Notes: generated by a model from the letters alone, not told the origin. A DNA stretch of 64,000 nucleotides from Maritimibacter sp. 55A14 (GCF_003122205.1 NZ_QEYE01000017.1:1-64000), one strand, 5' to 3'; shown: positions 17,468 to 25,499, numbered from the stretch's first letter. Translations and numbers: made by a program.

Positions 17468-18596
17468 GGATGGTTACTTCGCTGTTCTGGATCTGCGCGA
17501 TGGCGAGCGCGCGCTCGTTGGTGCCGTCCCGGCGGAACCGGAACACGCCGTTGACCCCGGCAAAGCCGGAGGGCTGGGTCAGCGCCTCGGCCCCCAGCGC
17601 CCCGGCGCCGCCGGTCTTGATCAGCGCGCCGATGGCCGCGATGCCGTCATAGGCGAGCCCGGCCAGCGGATGCGGCGCTTGACCGAAAGCCTGCGCATAG
17701 CGCGCCTCGAACCGCGAGGCGAGGCCGGGATCGGGCATGGTGAACCAGCCGCCCTGTACGCCGGGCAGCGCGAGGGTCTGCGCCGGGATGTCCCAGCGCG
17801 TCAGTCCCATGAACTGCACCTCCTCCGGGCCGACGCCGTTCTCCGGCAGAAGCTGCGTCAGGATCGGCAGCGCGCCGGCGCTGTCGGAGGTGAAGACGAT
17901 GGCGTTGGTGTCCGTCTGCGTGGCCTGCTCGACGATCGGGCCGATGGCATCGACCACGCCCTGCTGCGAGAACTCGTAGCTCGCCGTGCCCGTCAGCGTC
18001 GCGCCGGTGCGGGCCGCGGCGCGTTCCACGGCGCGCTGGCCGATGCGCCCGGCGAGGTTCTGCGCATGGACCACCATCACCCGGTTGCGGCCCTGCGCCG
18101 TGCCGTAGCGCAACAGCCGGTCGGCGGCATTCTCGAAGGTGTTGCCCAGCAGATAGACATTGCCGCCCGCGATCTCGGGGTTGTTGGAGAAGCTCAGGAC
18201 GCTGACGCCGCGCCCGGCCACGGCCTTGCCCGCCGCGTTCGCCGATTCCGCGAAGAGTGGCCCGATGATGATCTTCGCGCCGCCGTTCACCGCTTCGCGC
18301 GCCGCCTGCGCGGCGGCCTGCGCGCTGCCGCCGGTATTGTAGACCCTCAGGTCGATCTCGGCGCCGTCGAGATCGGCCAGCGCCATGCGCGCGGCGTTCT
18401 CGAGGCTCTGCGCCAGCGCCTCGGTCCGGGCGTCGCCGGAACCGTAGGGCGCCAGCAGTGCCACTGGCACGGCGTTGCGCGTGTTGATCAGCGGGCCGCC
18501 CCCGACGGTCGCGCCGCAGGCGGCCAGAAGCCCGAGGCCTGCCAGCAGGATGCCTCGTCTCGTGGCGCGCGCGGCGCGATGCGTAAGGCTGGACAT
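17427..18596 (-). CDS. LppC/LpoA-like penicillin-binding-protein activator lipoprotein
   Basis: A 389-residue periplasmic-binding-fold protein. The N-terminus RRGILLAGLGLLAACGAT is a lipoprotein signal with lipobox L-A-A-C. The body (about 45-385) resembles the LppC/leucine-binding-protein fold, with IGPLFAESANAAGKAVAGRGVSVLSFSN. In gammaproteobacteria the related LpoA activates PBP1a in peptidoglycan synthesis; in alphaproteobacteria this is an inference from fold. ATG at 18596 was chosen since it starts the signal peptide. It is divergent from rsmI, with 104 bases between, and overlaps glnD by 41 bases. Confidence 0.85.
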   Translation of the reverse strand: MSSLTHRAARATRRGILLAGLGLLAACGATVGGGPLINTRNAVPVALLAPYGSGDARTEALAQSLENAARMALADLDGAEIDLRVYNTGGSAQAAAQAAREAVNGGAKIIIGPLFAESANAAGKAVAGRGVSVLSFSNNPEIAGGNVYLLGNTFENAADRLLRYGTAQGRNRVMVVHAQNLAGRIGQRAVERAAARTGATLTGTASYEFSQQGVVDAIGPIVEQATQTDTNAIVFTSDSAGALPILTQLLPENGVGPEEVQFMGLTRWDIPAQTLALPGVQGGWFTMPDPGLASRFEARYAQAFGQAPHPLAGLAYDGIAAIGALIKTGGAGALGAEALTQPSGFAGVNGVFRFRRDGTNERALAIAQIQNSEVTILDPAPRSFGAAGL

Positions 18597-18700
18597 TCGC
18601 GGTCTCCTCGAACACAGATCAAGACTGAAGCACGGCGGTTGCCGGAAACCTATCGGGTCGCTGTCGCCAAGTAAACGTCGCTCTGCCGCAGGAGGCGCCA

Positions 18701-19561
18701 TTGCCGCAATCTCCCGCCGGTCTCGCGCCCGGTCTCAATTTCGTGGCCACGCCGATCGGGGCGGCGCGCGATATCACCCTGCGCGCGCTCGACATTCTGG
18801 CCGCGGCGGATGTGATCGCGGCCGAGGATACCCGCACCGCGCGCAAGCTGATGGACATCCACGGAATCGCGCCGGGTGACCGCCCGCTCATCGCCTATCA
18901 CGACCACAACGGCGCGGCGCAGCGCCCGCGCCTGCTCGCGTTCCTGCGCGAGGGCCGGTCGGTGGCCTGCGTGTCGGAGGCCGGCACGCCGCTGATCTCG
19001 GATCCGGGATATGTTCTGGCGCGCGAGGCGATCGCCGAGGGGATCGAGGTGCGCGCGGCGCCGGGTGCCTCGGCATTGCTTGCGGCGCTGACCGTCTCGG
19101 GCCTGCCCAGCGACCGATTCTTCTTCGCCGGTTTCGCCCCGCCCGCGCAGGGCGCGCGGCTGAGCTACCTGAAAAACCTGGCCGATGTGCCGGGCACGTT
19201 GATCTTCTACGAGTCGCCCAAGCGTGTTGGGAAATTGTTAACCGACATGGTGGAGGCTCTGGGCGGTGCGCGGCAGGCGGCGGTCTGCCGCGAGTTGACC
19301 AAGAAGTTCGAGGAAACGCGCCGCGGCTCGCTGGCCGATCTGGCGGCGCATTACGCGCAGGACGCCCCGCGGGGCGAGGTCGTGGTGCTGGTGGATCGTC
19401 CCGGCGAACGGCAGGCCAGCGCCGATGAGGTGGAGGAGGCGCTGAAGATGCACCTGGCCGAAGGCAGCGTGAAGGACGCGGTGGCCGCCGTGACCGAAAC
19501 CTACGGCCTGCCGCGCCGGGAGGTCTACAAGCTGGCGCTGAAGCTGGAGAAGGGCGTCTGA
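18701..19561 (+). CDS. rsmI: 16S rRNA 2'-O-ribose C1402 methyltransferase RsmI
   Basis: A 286-residue tetrapyrrole-methylase-fold enzyme. LNFVATPIGAARDITLRALDIL and AAEDTRTARKLM are family hallmarks, and SEAGTPLISDPG is the S-adenosylmethionine-contacting loop. It methylates the ribose of C1402 in 16S rRNA. The start codon is TTG at 18701, supported by a strong AGGAGG eight to twelve bases upstream and by the absence of a better ATG. Divergent from the LppC-type gene and followed directly by yraN, the usual neighbour order. Confidence 0.93.
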   Translation: MPQSPAGLAPGLNFVATPIGAARDITLRALDILAAADVIAAEDTRTARKLMDIHGIAPGDRPLIAYHDHNGAAQRPRLLAFLREGRSVACVSEAGTPLISDPGYVLAREAIAEGIEVRAAPGASALLAALTVSGLPSDRFFFAGFAPPAQGARLSYLKNLADVPGTLIFYESPKRVGKLLTDMVEALGGARQAAVCRELTKKFEETRRGSLADLAAHYAQDAPRGEVVVLVDRPGERQASADEVEEALKMHLAEGSVKDAVAAVTETYGLPRREVYKLALKLEKGV

Positions 19562-19605
19562 CCGGGCTGACCGGATATCACGCCGGGCTCGCGGCGGAGG
19601 AGGCC

Positions 19606-19911
19606 GTGGCGCGCGACTACCTGCGCCGGGGCCACGCCCTGCGCGCCCGGCGATGGCGCGGCAAGGGTGGCGAGATCGACCTGATCCTGGATCGCGGCGC
19701 CCTGACCGTCTTCGTGGAGGTCAAGAAGAGCGGCACGCTGGATACCGCTGCGGCGCGGCTTTCGACCCGGCAGATGGCGCGGCTTCGCGTGGCGGCCGAG
19801 GAGTATCTGGGCGGACTGCCCGCCGGGCGCGACAGCGAGATGCGCTTTGATCTGGCCTGCGTGGACGCGACAGGCCATATCTCGGTGATCGAGAACGCGA
19901 TAACGGACTGA
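19606..19911 (+). CDS. YraN/UPF0102 family endonuclease-like protein, start uncertain
   Basis: At least 101 residues, with the family core [34 protein letters not shown]. The E-x-D...E-V-K pattern is the restriction-endonuclease-like site. Function is unknown; a DNA repair or recombination role is assumed for the family. The listed start is GTG at 19606, but conserved-looking residues (GYHAGLAAEEA) lie in frame upstream to about 19570, directly after the rsmI stop at 19559-19561. No ATG, GTG or TTG is available there. The true start may thus be a CTG near 19567, or the gene may be translated by coupling from rsmI. Confidence 0.85.
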   Translation: MARDYLRRGHALRARRWRGKGGEIDLILDRGALTVFVEVKKSGTLDTAAARLSTRQMARLRVAAEEYLGGLPAGRDSEMRFDLACVDATGHISVIENAITD

Positions 19912-19999
19912 ACGGCGGCACCCGCCTCCCAATGCCGGAGATTGCAACCGGCGCGCGGGTCGGCCAAACAGGATGCGCAGGAACAGACAGGATCCGCCC

Positions 20000-20947
20000 A
20001 TGCCGCTCAATGTCGCCATCCAGATGGACCCGATCGCGCCGGTCGATATCGACGCCGACAGCACTTTCCGCATCGCGGAGGAGGCGCAGGCGCGCGGGCA
20101 CCGGCTGTTCTACTACACGCCCGAGCATCTGGCCTTCGAAAACGGCGCGGTCACCGCACGCGGCTGGCCGCTGGAGGTGCGGCGCGAGCGCGGCAACCAT
20201 TTCACGCTGGGCGAACGCGCCCATATCGACCTGCGCAGCCAGGATGTCGTCTGGCTGCGCCAGGACCCGCCTTTCGACATGAGCTATATCACCACCACGC
20301 ATATCCTGGACATGATCCATCCCGAGACGCTGGTGGTGAACGACCCGTTCTGGGTGCGCAACTACCCGGAGAAGCTTCTGGTGCTGACCTTCCCGGACCT
20401 CACGCCGCCCACCACAATCGCGCGCGATCTGGAGACGCTCAGGGACTTCAAGCACGCGCATGGCGATATCATCCTCAAGCCGCTCTACGGCAATGGCGGC
20501 GCGGGGGTGTTCCGGCTCGATCCGCAGGACCGAAATCTGAACGCGCTCCACGAGCTCTTCACCGGCATCAACCGCGAGCCGCTGATCGCCCAGAAATTCC
20601 TGCCCGACGTGGCGGCGGGCGACAAGCGCATCATCCTGGTGGACGGTGAGCCCGCGGGTGCGATCAACCGCGTGCCCGCGGTCGGTGAGACCCGGTCCAA
20701 CATGCATGTCGGCGGACGGGCCGAGAAGGTCGGCCTGACCGCGCGGGAGCGCGAGATCTGCGCCGCGATCGGCCCGCTTCTGCGCGAGAAGGGCCAGATC
20801 TTCGTGGGCATCGACGTGATCGGCGGCTGGCTGACCGAGATCAACGTGACCTCGCCCACCGGCATCCAGGAGTTGGAGCGTTTCGACGGCACCAACGTGG
20901 CCGGCATGATCTGGGACGCCATCGAGGCGCGCCGGGCGGGACGGTGA
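20000..20947 (+). CDS. gshB: Glutathione synthase
   Basis: A 315-residue ATP-grasp enzyme that adds glycine to gamma-glutamylcysteine. N-terminal domain [33 protein letters not shown]-grasp part with [15 protein letters not shown] (about 155-169) and a C-terminal [14 protein letters not shown] stretch that binds metal and substrate. Normal family length. ATG at 20000 was preferred to one at 19973, because the family begins at [11 protein letters not shown]. The next gene starts inside its stop codon (GTGA overlap). Confidence 0.94.
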   Translation: MPLNVAIQMDPIAPVDIDADSTFRIAEEAQARGHRLFYYTPEHLAFENGAVTARGWPLEVRRERGNHFTLGERAHIDLRSQDVVWLRQDPPFDMSYITTTHILDMIHPETLVVNDPFWVRNYPEKLLVLTFPDLTPPTTIARDLETLRDFKHAHGDIILKPLYGNGGAGVFRLDPQDRNLNALHELFTGINREPLIAQKFLPDVAAGDKRIILVDGEPAGAINRVPAVGETRSNMHVGGRAEKVGLTAREREICAAIGPLLREKGQIFVGIDVIGGWLTEINVTSPTGIQELERFDGTNVAGMIWDAIEARRAGR

Positions 20948-21852
20948 CCTGGCGGCTGCGGCTGATCGACGGCTGGCTCAGGCGCGTCGAGAAACCGTGG
21001 CTGGCCCGGTCGGCCGAACCGCAGGCGATGCGCGTCCGGTTCGAGCGCACCGCGCGGCTCATCTTCCGCGACCCGCCCTTTGCGACGGTCCAGCCCGACC
21101 GCGTAGGTGGCGTGCCGGCGCTCTGGGTTCGGGTGCGGGTCACGGCGCCGGCGGTGCTGCTCTATTTCCACGGCGGCGGCTATGTCTTCGGCAGCCCCCG
21201 GACGCATTGCGCGATGGCGGCGCGGATATCCGCCCTGACCGGGTGCGCGGTCTGCCTGCCGGACTACCGGCTGGCGCCCGAACATCCCTTTCCCGCCGCC
21301 TTCGCGGATACCTGCGCCGCCTGGGATGGGCTTTTGGCGCGCGGCTATAGCCCCGGCGACATCGCGCTGGGCGGCGACAGCGCGGGCGGCGGGCTGGCAC
21401 TGGCGCTTCTGGGCCATCTCTGCCGGGCGGGCGCCGCGCGCCCGGCGGCGGCCGTGGCCTTCTCGCCCTGGACGGATCTGACGTTATCGGGCCAGTCCAT
21501 TGCCGCGAACGCTCGGTCCGAGGCGCTGTTGCCCGCGCATCGGATCGAGGACGGGCGGGATCTTTATCTCGGCGGGCGCGACCCGGCGGACCCACGGGCC
21601 TCCCCGCTTTTCGGGGATTTCCCGGATTGCCCGCCGGTGCTCATCCAGGCGTCCCGCACGGAACTTCTGCGCGACGACGCGGTGCGGATGGCCGACCGGC
21701 TGGAGGCGCAGGGCGCGCATGTCACGCTCGATCTCTGGCCGGACGCACCGCATGTCTGGCAGATCTTCCAGGGCTGGCTGCCGGAGGCCGACGCGGCGCT
21801 GGCACGCGCCACCGGCTTCCTGCGCGATCAGCTCTCGGCCACCAGCCGGTAG
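20944..21852 (+). CDS. Alpha/beta hydrolase, hormone-sensitive-lipase-like esterase
   Basis: A 302-residue hydrolase. [14 protein letters not shown] is the HGGG oxyanion motif, and [14 protein letters not shown] contains the nucleophile Ser in G-D-S-A-G. The catalytic His is in DAPHVWQIF near residue 270, with an Asp upstream in the usual position. It likely hydrolyses short-chain esters. The GTG start at 20944 overlaps the gshB stop by 4 bases, indicating coupled translation. Its 3' end overlaps the comM remnant on the opposite strand by about 25 bases. Confidence 0.87.
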   Translation: MTWRLRLIDGWLRRVEKPWLARSAEPQAMRVRFERTARLIFRDPPFATVQPDRVGGVPALWVRVRVTAPAVLLYFHGGGYVFGSPRTHCAMAARISALTGCAVCLPDYRLAPEHPFPAAFADTCAAWDGLLARGYSPGDIALGGDSAGGGLALALLGHLCRAGAARPAAAVAFSPWTDLTLSGQSIAANARSEALLPAHRIEDGRDLYLGGRDPADPRASPLFGDFPDCPPVLIQASRTELLRDDAVRMADRLEAQGAHVTLDLWPDAPHVWQIFQGWLPEADAALARATGFLRDQLSATSR

Positions 21853-22430
21853 GATACCGCCTCGGCCACATGCGGGCGGGCGACCTGCGCCGCGCCGTCG
21901 AGATCGGCGATGGTGCGGGCCACCCGCAGGACGCGGTGATAGCCGCGCGCGGAGAGGCCGAATTTCCCGGCCACGTTGTTGAGCAGCGCGCGTCCCTCGA
22001 CATCGGGACGGGCGATCTCCTCCAGCTCCTCGCCCTCGGTGTCGGCGTTGACCCGGACATCCGGGCGCCCGGCATAGCGTGCCGCCTGCACGGCGCGCGC
22101 CGCGGCGACCCGCGCGGCCACCTCGGTCGTGCCCTCGCTGGCGGCGGGCAGTTCCAGATCGGCGACCGAAACCGGCGGCACCTCGATCCGGAGATCGAAC
22201 CGGTCCATGAGCGGGCCGGAGATTCGGCCCAGGTAGTCCTCCCCGCAATGGGGCACACGGGCGCAGGCCCGCGCCGGATCGGGCAGGTACCCGCATTTGC
22301 ACGGATTGGCTGCCGCGATCAGCAAGAAGCGGCAAGGATAGCGGATATGCGCATTCGCGCGCGCCACCACGACGTCGCCGGTCTCGATCGGCTGGCGCAG
22401 CGTCTCCAGCACCGGGCGGGGAAATTCCGG
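21828..22430 (-). pseudogene. comM: comM/yifB, 3' part (C-terminal half), cut off by the transposon
   Basis: This frame encodes PEFPRPVLETLRQPIETGDVVVARANAH... and continues through LIAAANPCKCGYLPDP, a Walker B/sensor region and cysteine cluster, DRFDLRIEVPP and the Mg-chelatase-like C-terminal domain to YRLVAES. It is the second half of a ComM/YifB AAA+ helicase whose N-terminal half is at 26170-27086. The two halves join exactly at the duplicated target site, so the gene was intact before insertion. This piece has no start or promoter of its own and is probably silent. ComM promotes branch migration during natural transformation. Confidence 0.93.
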
Positions 22431-22462
22431 TATTATGGAGCAAACTCACCAAATATGATGAT
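22428..22462 (+). repeat. Left terminal inverted repeat of the IS1595-family element
   Basis: Starts CGGTATTATGGAGCAAACTC and continues to ATGATGAT. It equals the reverse complement of 26135-26169 at all 35 positions. The direct repeat GGAAATTC precedes it at 22420-22427. Confidence 0.93.
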
Positions 22463-22508
22463 GTTTTCAACCACACTTAGCCGCACGTCTCGGAATGATA
22501 AGCGGCCT

Positions 22509-22847
22509 TCAGACTGCTTCGGCCTCCGTATGCGATGCTTGCTTCATTGCCTTGTAAGTTTTCTTAGCTTGCGCATTCCTCGCAGACGCAAGCTCCTTCT
22601 TAGCCATATCTTCAACAGATTGCGCCACTTGGGGGAAATGCATCACTGTCCACTGCCCCACGCGCTCAATGTCGTATTCCGTGAGCCAATCGGAATCCGC
22701 CCACTTCCTGAGGTAAATGCGAAGGGCCTCCACAAAGAGATCGGAACCCCCGTCCTCTGCTAGAACCCCCTTGAGGGCCTTACGGTCGCTGGGCCGAAAT
22801 TCGTGAAAACGGTATGTCAGGACTTTGGGATTTTCCTTTGAAGTCAT
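22509..22847 (-). CDS. Transposon cargo protein of unknown function, 112 residues
   Basis: Not recognised. Starts MTSKENPKVLTYRFHEFRPS at 22847 with GAGGGG seven bases upstream; an in-frame GTG at 22868 is a weaker alternative. The body is helical and charged, with WADSDWLTEYDIERVGQWTV in the middle and a lysine/alanine-rich C-terminal helix (KKELASARNAQAKKTYKAM). No signal peptide, membrane segment or catalytic motif is seen. It follows the 186-residue gene by 10 bases, so the two are an operon. A partner or inhibitor of that protein is one possibility, judged only from position. Confidence 0.75.
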   Translation of the reverse strand: MTSKENPKVLTYRFHEFRPSDRKALKGVLAEDGGSDLFVEALRIYLRKWADSDWLTEYDIERVGQWTVMHFPQVAQSVEDMAKKELASARNAQAKKTYKAMKQASHTEAEAV

Positions 22848-22857
22848 AGCATTCCCC

Positions 22858-23418
22858 TCAAGTTTCACGTATATCGTCCAATTGGACGCTCTCGTCTATG
22901 AGGCCCTTGAACCTCTCAAGAACCTTGCCAGCCTGCGCATCTGTTGGCGGCGTGATTCTACAGTATCTACCAGAACTTACGTTCACGAACCACAAAAGTT
23001 CCCCATCTACCTCATCTAAGAACAACTCACCGGCTGTCCTAGCTGGGCCGCCCATGAGCAATGTCGGATGTCCCAGCTTCTTCTCCTCTGCTGGGTGAAC
23101 CGGAAAATTGCGCCTTCTCGGGTATCCCTCAACCGTCATCCCATCGATCGTCTCGGCGAGTTCCTCGACCGCTATATAAATGTCACCGTTTCCATCCATC
23201 GCCCAGATATATGTAATTGTTCGGGCGGAATGACGGAAAAGATGTGACTCGCTGGCAACGCGAAGATCGCTGAGGCTTCTACCAATTTCCCCAGCCAATA
23301 GGCACTTTGAAACCGGAGCGCGGGATTCTTCCCACTTGTCAACACTTTGCGGCTCCCTGGGAACCCCGAAATCATCGTCTAGTATCAATGAAGCCAACCC
23401 CGTCCCAAATCTTTTCAT
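22858..23418 (-). CDS. Transposon cargo protein of unknown function, 186 residues
   Basis: Not assigned to a family. MKRFGTGLASLILDDDFGVP... begins at 23418 (ATG; TAGGA just upstream); an in-frame TTG at 23433 exists. The N-terminal third (to about 65) is variable in character. The C-terminal half has ITYIWAMDGNGDIYIAVEE, then LGHPTLLMGG, then a segment reading AGELFLDEVDGELLWFVNV ending SSGRYCR. An A-G-E...dG...N-x-S-G-x-Y arrangement is one I associate with C-terminal domains of several uncharacterised secreted or toxin-like proteins, but I cannot confirm homology. Soluble, no signal peptide. Second gene of the minus-strand cargo operon. Confidence 0.75.
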   Translation of the reverse strand: MKRFGTGLASLILDDDFGVPREPQSVDKWEESRAPVSKCLLAGEIGRSLSDLRVASESHLFRHSARTITYIWAMDGNGDIYIAVEELAETIDGMTVEGYPRRRNFPVHPAEEKKLGHPTLLMGGPARTAGELFLDEVDGELLWFVNVSSGRYCRITPPTDAQAGKVLERFKGLIDESVQLDDIRET

Positions 23419-23475
23419 TATTCCTACGCCCAAAAACGTAAGAAATCAAACGGGGTGCGTTGGGCATTTCAGGCC

Positions 23476-23715
23476 TTAAGACCCTAAGTTGAGAGACTGC
23501 ACCCCTATCGCATCCATGCACATCAAGAAGAACGCGGTTGTGAAGCTGCCCCGGCTTATCTTGTTCGCTATGTTCCGCTCTGTTTCCGGCGTCCCGAGTG
23601 CTGTCAGGCGATCCGCGAGCTGACCATAGGTTATCCCGCGCCGTTTGAGTTCGGCCTTCAATATGTTCTTAGCTTTGGCCTCGTAGCTTTCCACGACTGC
23701 CGTGTCCTTGGGCAT
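23476..23715 (-). CDS. DUF6471-like HTH protein, probable autoregulator of the transposon
   Basis: A 79-residue protein, MPKDTAVVESYEAKAKNILKAELKRRGITYGQLADRLTAL...NIANKISRGSF.... The pattern of helices resembles the DUF6471 family, an XRE/lambda-repressor-like fold: LKAELKRRGITYGQLADRL as helices 1-2, TERNIANKISRG as recognition region. Start at 23715 is favoured by GGAGGT spaced six bases upstream; the frame opens further at 23739. Its promoter faces the transposase promoter, and two palindromic 15-bp boxes lie in the intergenic space, which suggests it represses both. First gene of the minus-strand cargo operon. Confidence 0.8.
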   Translation of the reverse strand: MPKDTAVVESYEAKAKNILKAELKRRGITYGQLADRLTALGTPETERNIANKISRGSFTTAFFLMCMDAIGVQSLNLGS

Positions 23716-23734
23716 GACCTGACCTCCAAAAAAC

Positions 23735-23749
23735 ATCATATCCGATGAT
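23735..23749. promoter_or_regulatory. Operator-like palindrome 1 (ATCATATCCGATGAT)
   Basis: The 15-bp box is itself an imperfect palindrome (ATCAT/ATGAT half-sites around ATCCG). Its reverse complement recurs exactly at 23797-23811. It lies just upstream of the HTH gene's start and upstream of the -35 of the transposase promoter. A small HTH repressor dimer would fit such a site. Confidence 0.7.
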
Positions 23750-23756
23750 ATAACCC

Positions 23757-23785
23757 TTGTATCCGGTGAATGCTACACCTATATA
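23757..23785 (+). promoter_or_regulatory. Sigma-70-type promoter for the transposase gene
   Basis: TTGTAT (23757-23762), a 17-base spacer, then TATATA (23780-23785). This is a close match to the bacterial consensus and is unusually AT-rich for the region. Transcription would start near 23792, between the two operator boxes. Confidence 0.6.
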
Positions 23786-23796
23786 CGGTGTACAAC

Positions 23797-23811
23797 ATCA
23801 TCGGATATGAT
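23797..23811. promoter_or_regulatory. Operator-like palindrome 2 (ATCATCGGATATGAT)
   Basis: Exact reverse complement of box 1. It abuts the transposase start codon at 23812, so a bound repressor would block transcription or early elongation, and it also covers the place where a ribosome site would be expected; only a weak CGGA is present. Confidence 0.7.
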
Positions 23812-24774
23812 ATGGCACAGCATTTTCTCCTTTCTCCCGCCGCAAAAACGCTCTCGCTTGTGAAGGTCATGCGCATGTCTGACCGGCAAGCCCGTGAGGC
23901 TTTTCGTGCGATCCGTTGGGCCGATACGGATGGCGATCCGGTGTGCCCCGAGTGCGGCTGCCTGGATCACTACGACCTCAAGTCCCGTCCGGTCTGGAAG
24001 TGCAAGGGCTGCGCCAAACAGTTCAGTGTCACCAGTGGCACGATCTTTCACAGCCGCAAGCTTCAGGTGCGCGACATCCTGGCCGCAATCGCGGTCTTCA
24101 TAAACGGTGCGAAGGGCTACAGCGCGCTTCAACTCTCCCGTGATCTGTCCGTTGACTACAAGACCGCCTTCGTTCTTCTGCACAAGGTGCGCGAGGCCAT
24201 AGGGATTGCCCGCGACCACGGTGCGCTTTCGGGCGACGTCGAAGTTGATGGCGCGTATTTCGGCGGCTACGTGAAGCCCGCCAATGAGCGGATGGACCGC
24301 AAGGACCGCCGCAAGATGGAAAACCAATCAGGCAAGCGCCAAGTCGTAATCGTCGGTCGCCAGCGCGGCGGCTCAACTCACACCCATGTTGCCCAAAACG
24401 AAGCGGCGGGCGTGTCGTTTGTCCGCTCGCACGTCGAGCCGGGGTCAACCGTCCATGCGGACGAGGCGTCCCATTGGGACAAACTGGCGGCACATTTCCC
24501 GATAAAGCGCATCAACCACAAGGAAGCGTACTCCAAGGATGGCGCCTGCACGAACCAAGCCGAAAGCTTCTTTAGCCGTCTGCGTCGGGCCGAGATCGGC
24601 ATCCATCATCATATCGCCGGGAAGTACCTCCACGCATACGCCTCCGAAATGGCGTGGCGCGAAGACATGAACCGCCAGCCGAACGCAAACCAGTTCGCGA
24701 TGGCTGTTAGCGCCACCGCCACCGCGCCCCAATCGTCGCAATGGGCCGGGTATTGGCAGCGATCAGGCGTGTGA
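23812..24774 (+). CDS. IS1595-family transposase (ISXO2-like)
   Basis: A 320-residue transposase beginning MAQHFLLSPAAKTLSLVKVMRMSD. The N-terminal zinc ribbon is C-P-E-C...KCKGC (about residues 44-67) followed by QFSVTSGTIFHSRKL, as in other IS1595 proteins. The ISXO2-like catalytic domain shows VEVDGAYFGG (first Asp), VHADEASHWDKL (second Asp) and KDGACTNQAESFFSRLRRAE (Asn/Glu region). ATG at 23812 is favoured over an in-frame ATG at 23770, since the family starts here and the promoter's transcription start lies after 23770. Length and motifs look intact, so the element may be active. Confidence 0.94.
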   Translation: MAQHFLLSPAAKTLSLVKVMRMSDRQAREAFRAIRWADTDGDPVCPECGCLDHYDLKSRPVWKCKGCAKQFSVTSGTIFHSRKLQVRDILAAIAVFINGAKGYSALQLSRDLSVDYKTAFVLLHKVREAIGIARDHGALSGDVEVDGAYFGGYVKPANERMDRKDRRKMENQSGKRQVVIVGRQRGGSTHTHVAQNEAAGVSFVRSHVEPGSTVHADEASHWDKLAAHFPIKRINHKEAYSKDGACTNQAESFFSRLRRAEIGIHHHIAGKYLHAYASEMAWREDMNRQPNANQFAMAVSATATAPQSSQWAGYWQRSGV

Positions 24775-24827
24775 GGTAAAGAAACGCTGGACGGATTCCC
24801 TACAATTGCTTAGTTTAAAGATGCGAA

Positions 24828-25112
24828 CGGGGAGACCTTTCGGCCTCCCCGCCTAGTAGATGCCACCCTACGGGGCTGCACCCGGATAGCCATGCTACGG
24901 CATCGCACACCGGCTGGAAGGGGTTATCGGCATAGTGGCCACCCCCATCTACTCCCCGGCAACTTCCAGTGCCGGGTCTGGCCCGCGCGGGTCAGGAAGA
25001 TTGATCGAATGGCTCCCGGTTACTCCCATTCGACCTTTTCTGAGGAAGCGTCACCTTCCTCGGCGTCTGACCGACCCGAGGGTCGGTCATTCTCGTTGAG
25101 GGGCAACCCCTC
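24828..25112 (+). ncRNA. Candidate structured RNA downstream of the transposase
   Basis: The segment holds a chain of perfect or near-perfect hairpins: 24828-24851 (10-bp stem, one mismatch, TTTC loop); AGTAGATG 24855-24862 with CATCTACT 24946-24953, extended by CCAC 24863-24866 with GTGG 24935-24938; CCG-TAGC/GCTA-CGG at 24882-24900; CCCGGCA/TGCCGGG at 24955-24976; CTGGCCC/GGGTCAG at 24978-24995; TCGAATGG/CCATTCGA at 25005-25033; GAGGAAG/CTTCCTC at 25042-25061; 10-bp arms at 25068-25089; GAGGGG/CCCCTC at 25098-25112. The loop CTTCCAG (24963-24969) is complementary to CTGGAAG (24914-24920), giving a possible pseudoknot. From 25020 on it overlaps the 3' end of a minus-strand gene. Strand and function are inferred; no known RNA family was recognised. 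Confidence 0.45.
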
Positions 25113-25499
25113 TGAAATTTCATGCGGCATTATCCAGCCGCGACTGTCATGTGCGATCCGCCCCTCATTCTTCAGCCGCGAGAGCCGCGTACGGACACTG
25201 TTGATCGTGGTCTCAATGCCAAGGTGCCGAATGATGAAATCCAAAATTGCGACGGGCTGCCGCTTGCCATTCTTGATGGCCTCGATCACAGCTTCATCGC
25301 GGGCCATCTTCGGGCCAGAACCTGACAGCACAGTAGACTGAACGCCAGACCGCCCCCGGTCACCCCGTACGCCCTCGATTGCTGCGATGGCCGCATCGTA
25401 TTCAGCAATCTGCGCATCAAAAGGCGCACACGCCTCGTTGCGCTTCTTGATGATTTTGTCGCGCTCATCCTTAAGAAGGGTGATCGGATCGCCTGTCAT
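25020..25499 (-). CDS. Transposon cargo protein: helical hairpin plus winged-helix, 159 residues
   Basis: MTGDPITLLKDERDKIIKKRNEACAPFDAQIAEYDAAIAAIEG forms a heptad-rich coiled coil or helical hairpin (residues about 5-45). A basic linker follows, then a winged-helix-like part, DEAVIEAIKNGKRQPVAILDF...INSVRTRLSRLKNEGRIAHDSRGWIMP (about 68-128), and a short acidic, probably disordered tail. It therefore looks like a DNA-binding protein of unknown role. Start ATG at 25499 with GGAG eight bases upstream. The last 30 codons overlap the hairpin block on the other strand. Same architecture as the next cargo gene. Confidence 0.75.
   Translation of the reverse strand: MTGDPITLLKDERDKIIKKRNEACAPFDAQIAEYDAAIAAIEGVRGDRGRSGVQSTVLSGSGPKMARDEAVIEAIKNGKRQPVAILDFIIRHLGIETTINSVRTRLSRLKNEGRIAHDSRGWIMPHEISEGLPLNENDRPSGRSDAEEGDASSEKVEWE

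Noticed and set aside
15662-17554. Long plus-strand ORF opposite glnD
   Set aside because: Antisense shadow of a well-supported gene.
24892-25341. Plus-strand ORF of 149 codons in the transposon
   Set aside because: No protein character, no ribosome site; it overlaps the hairpin block and an antisense cargo gene.
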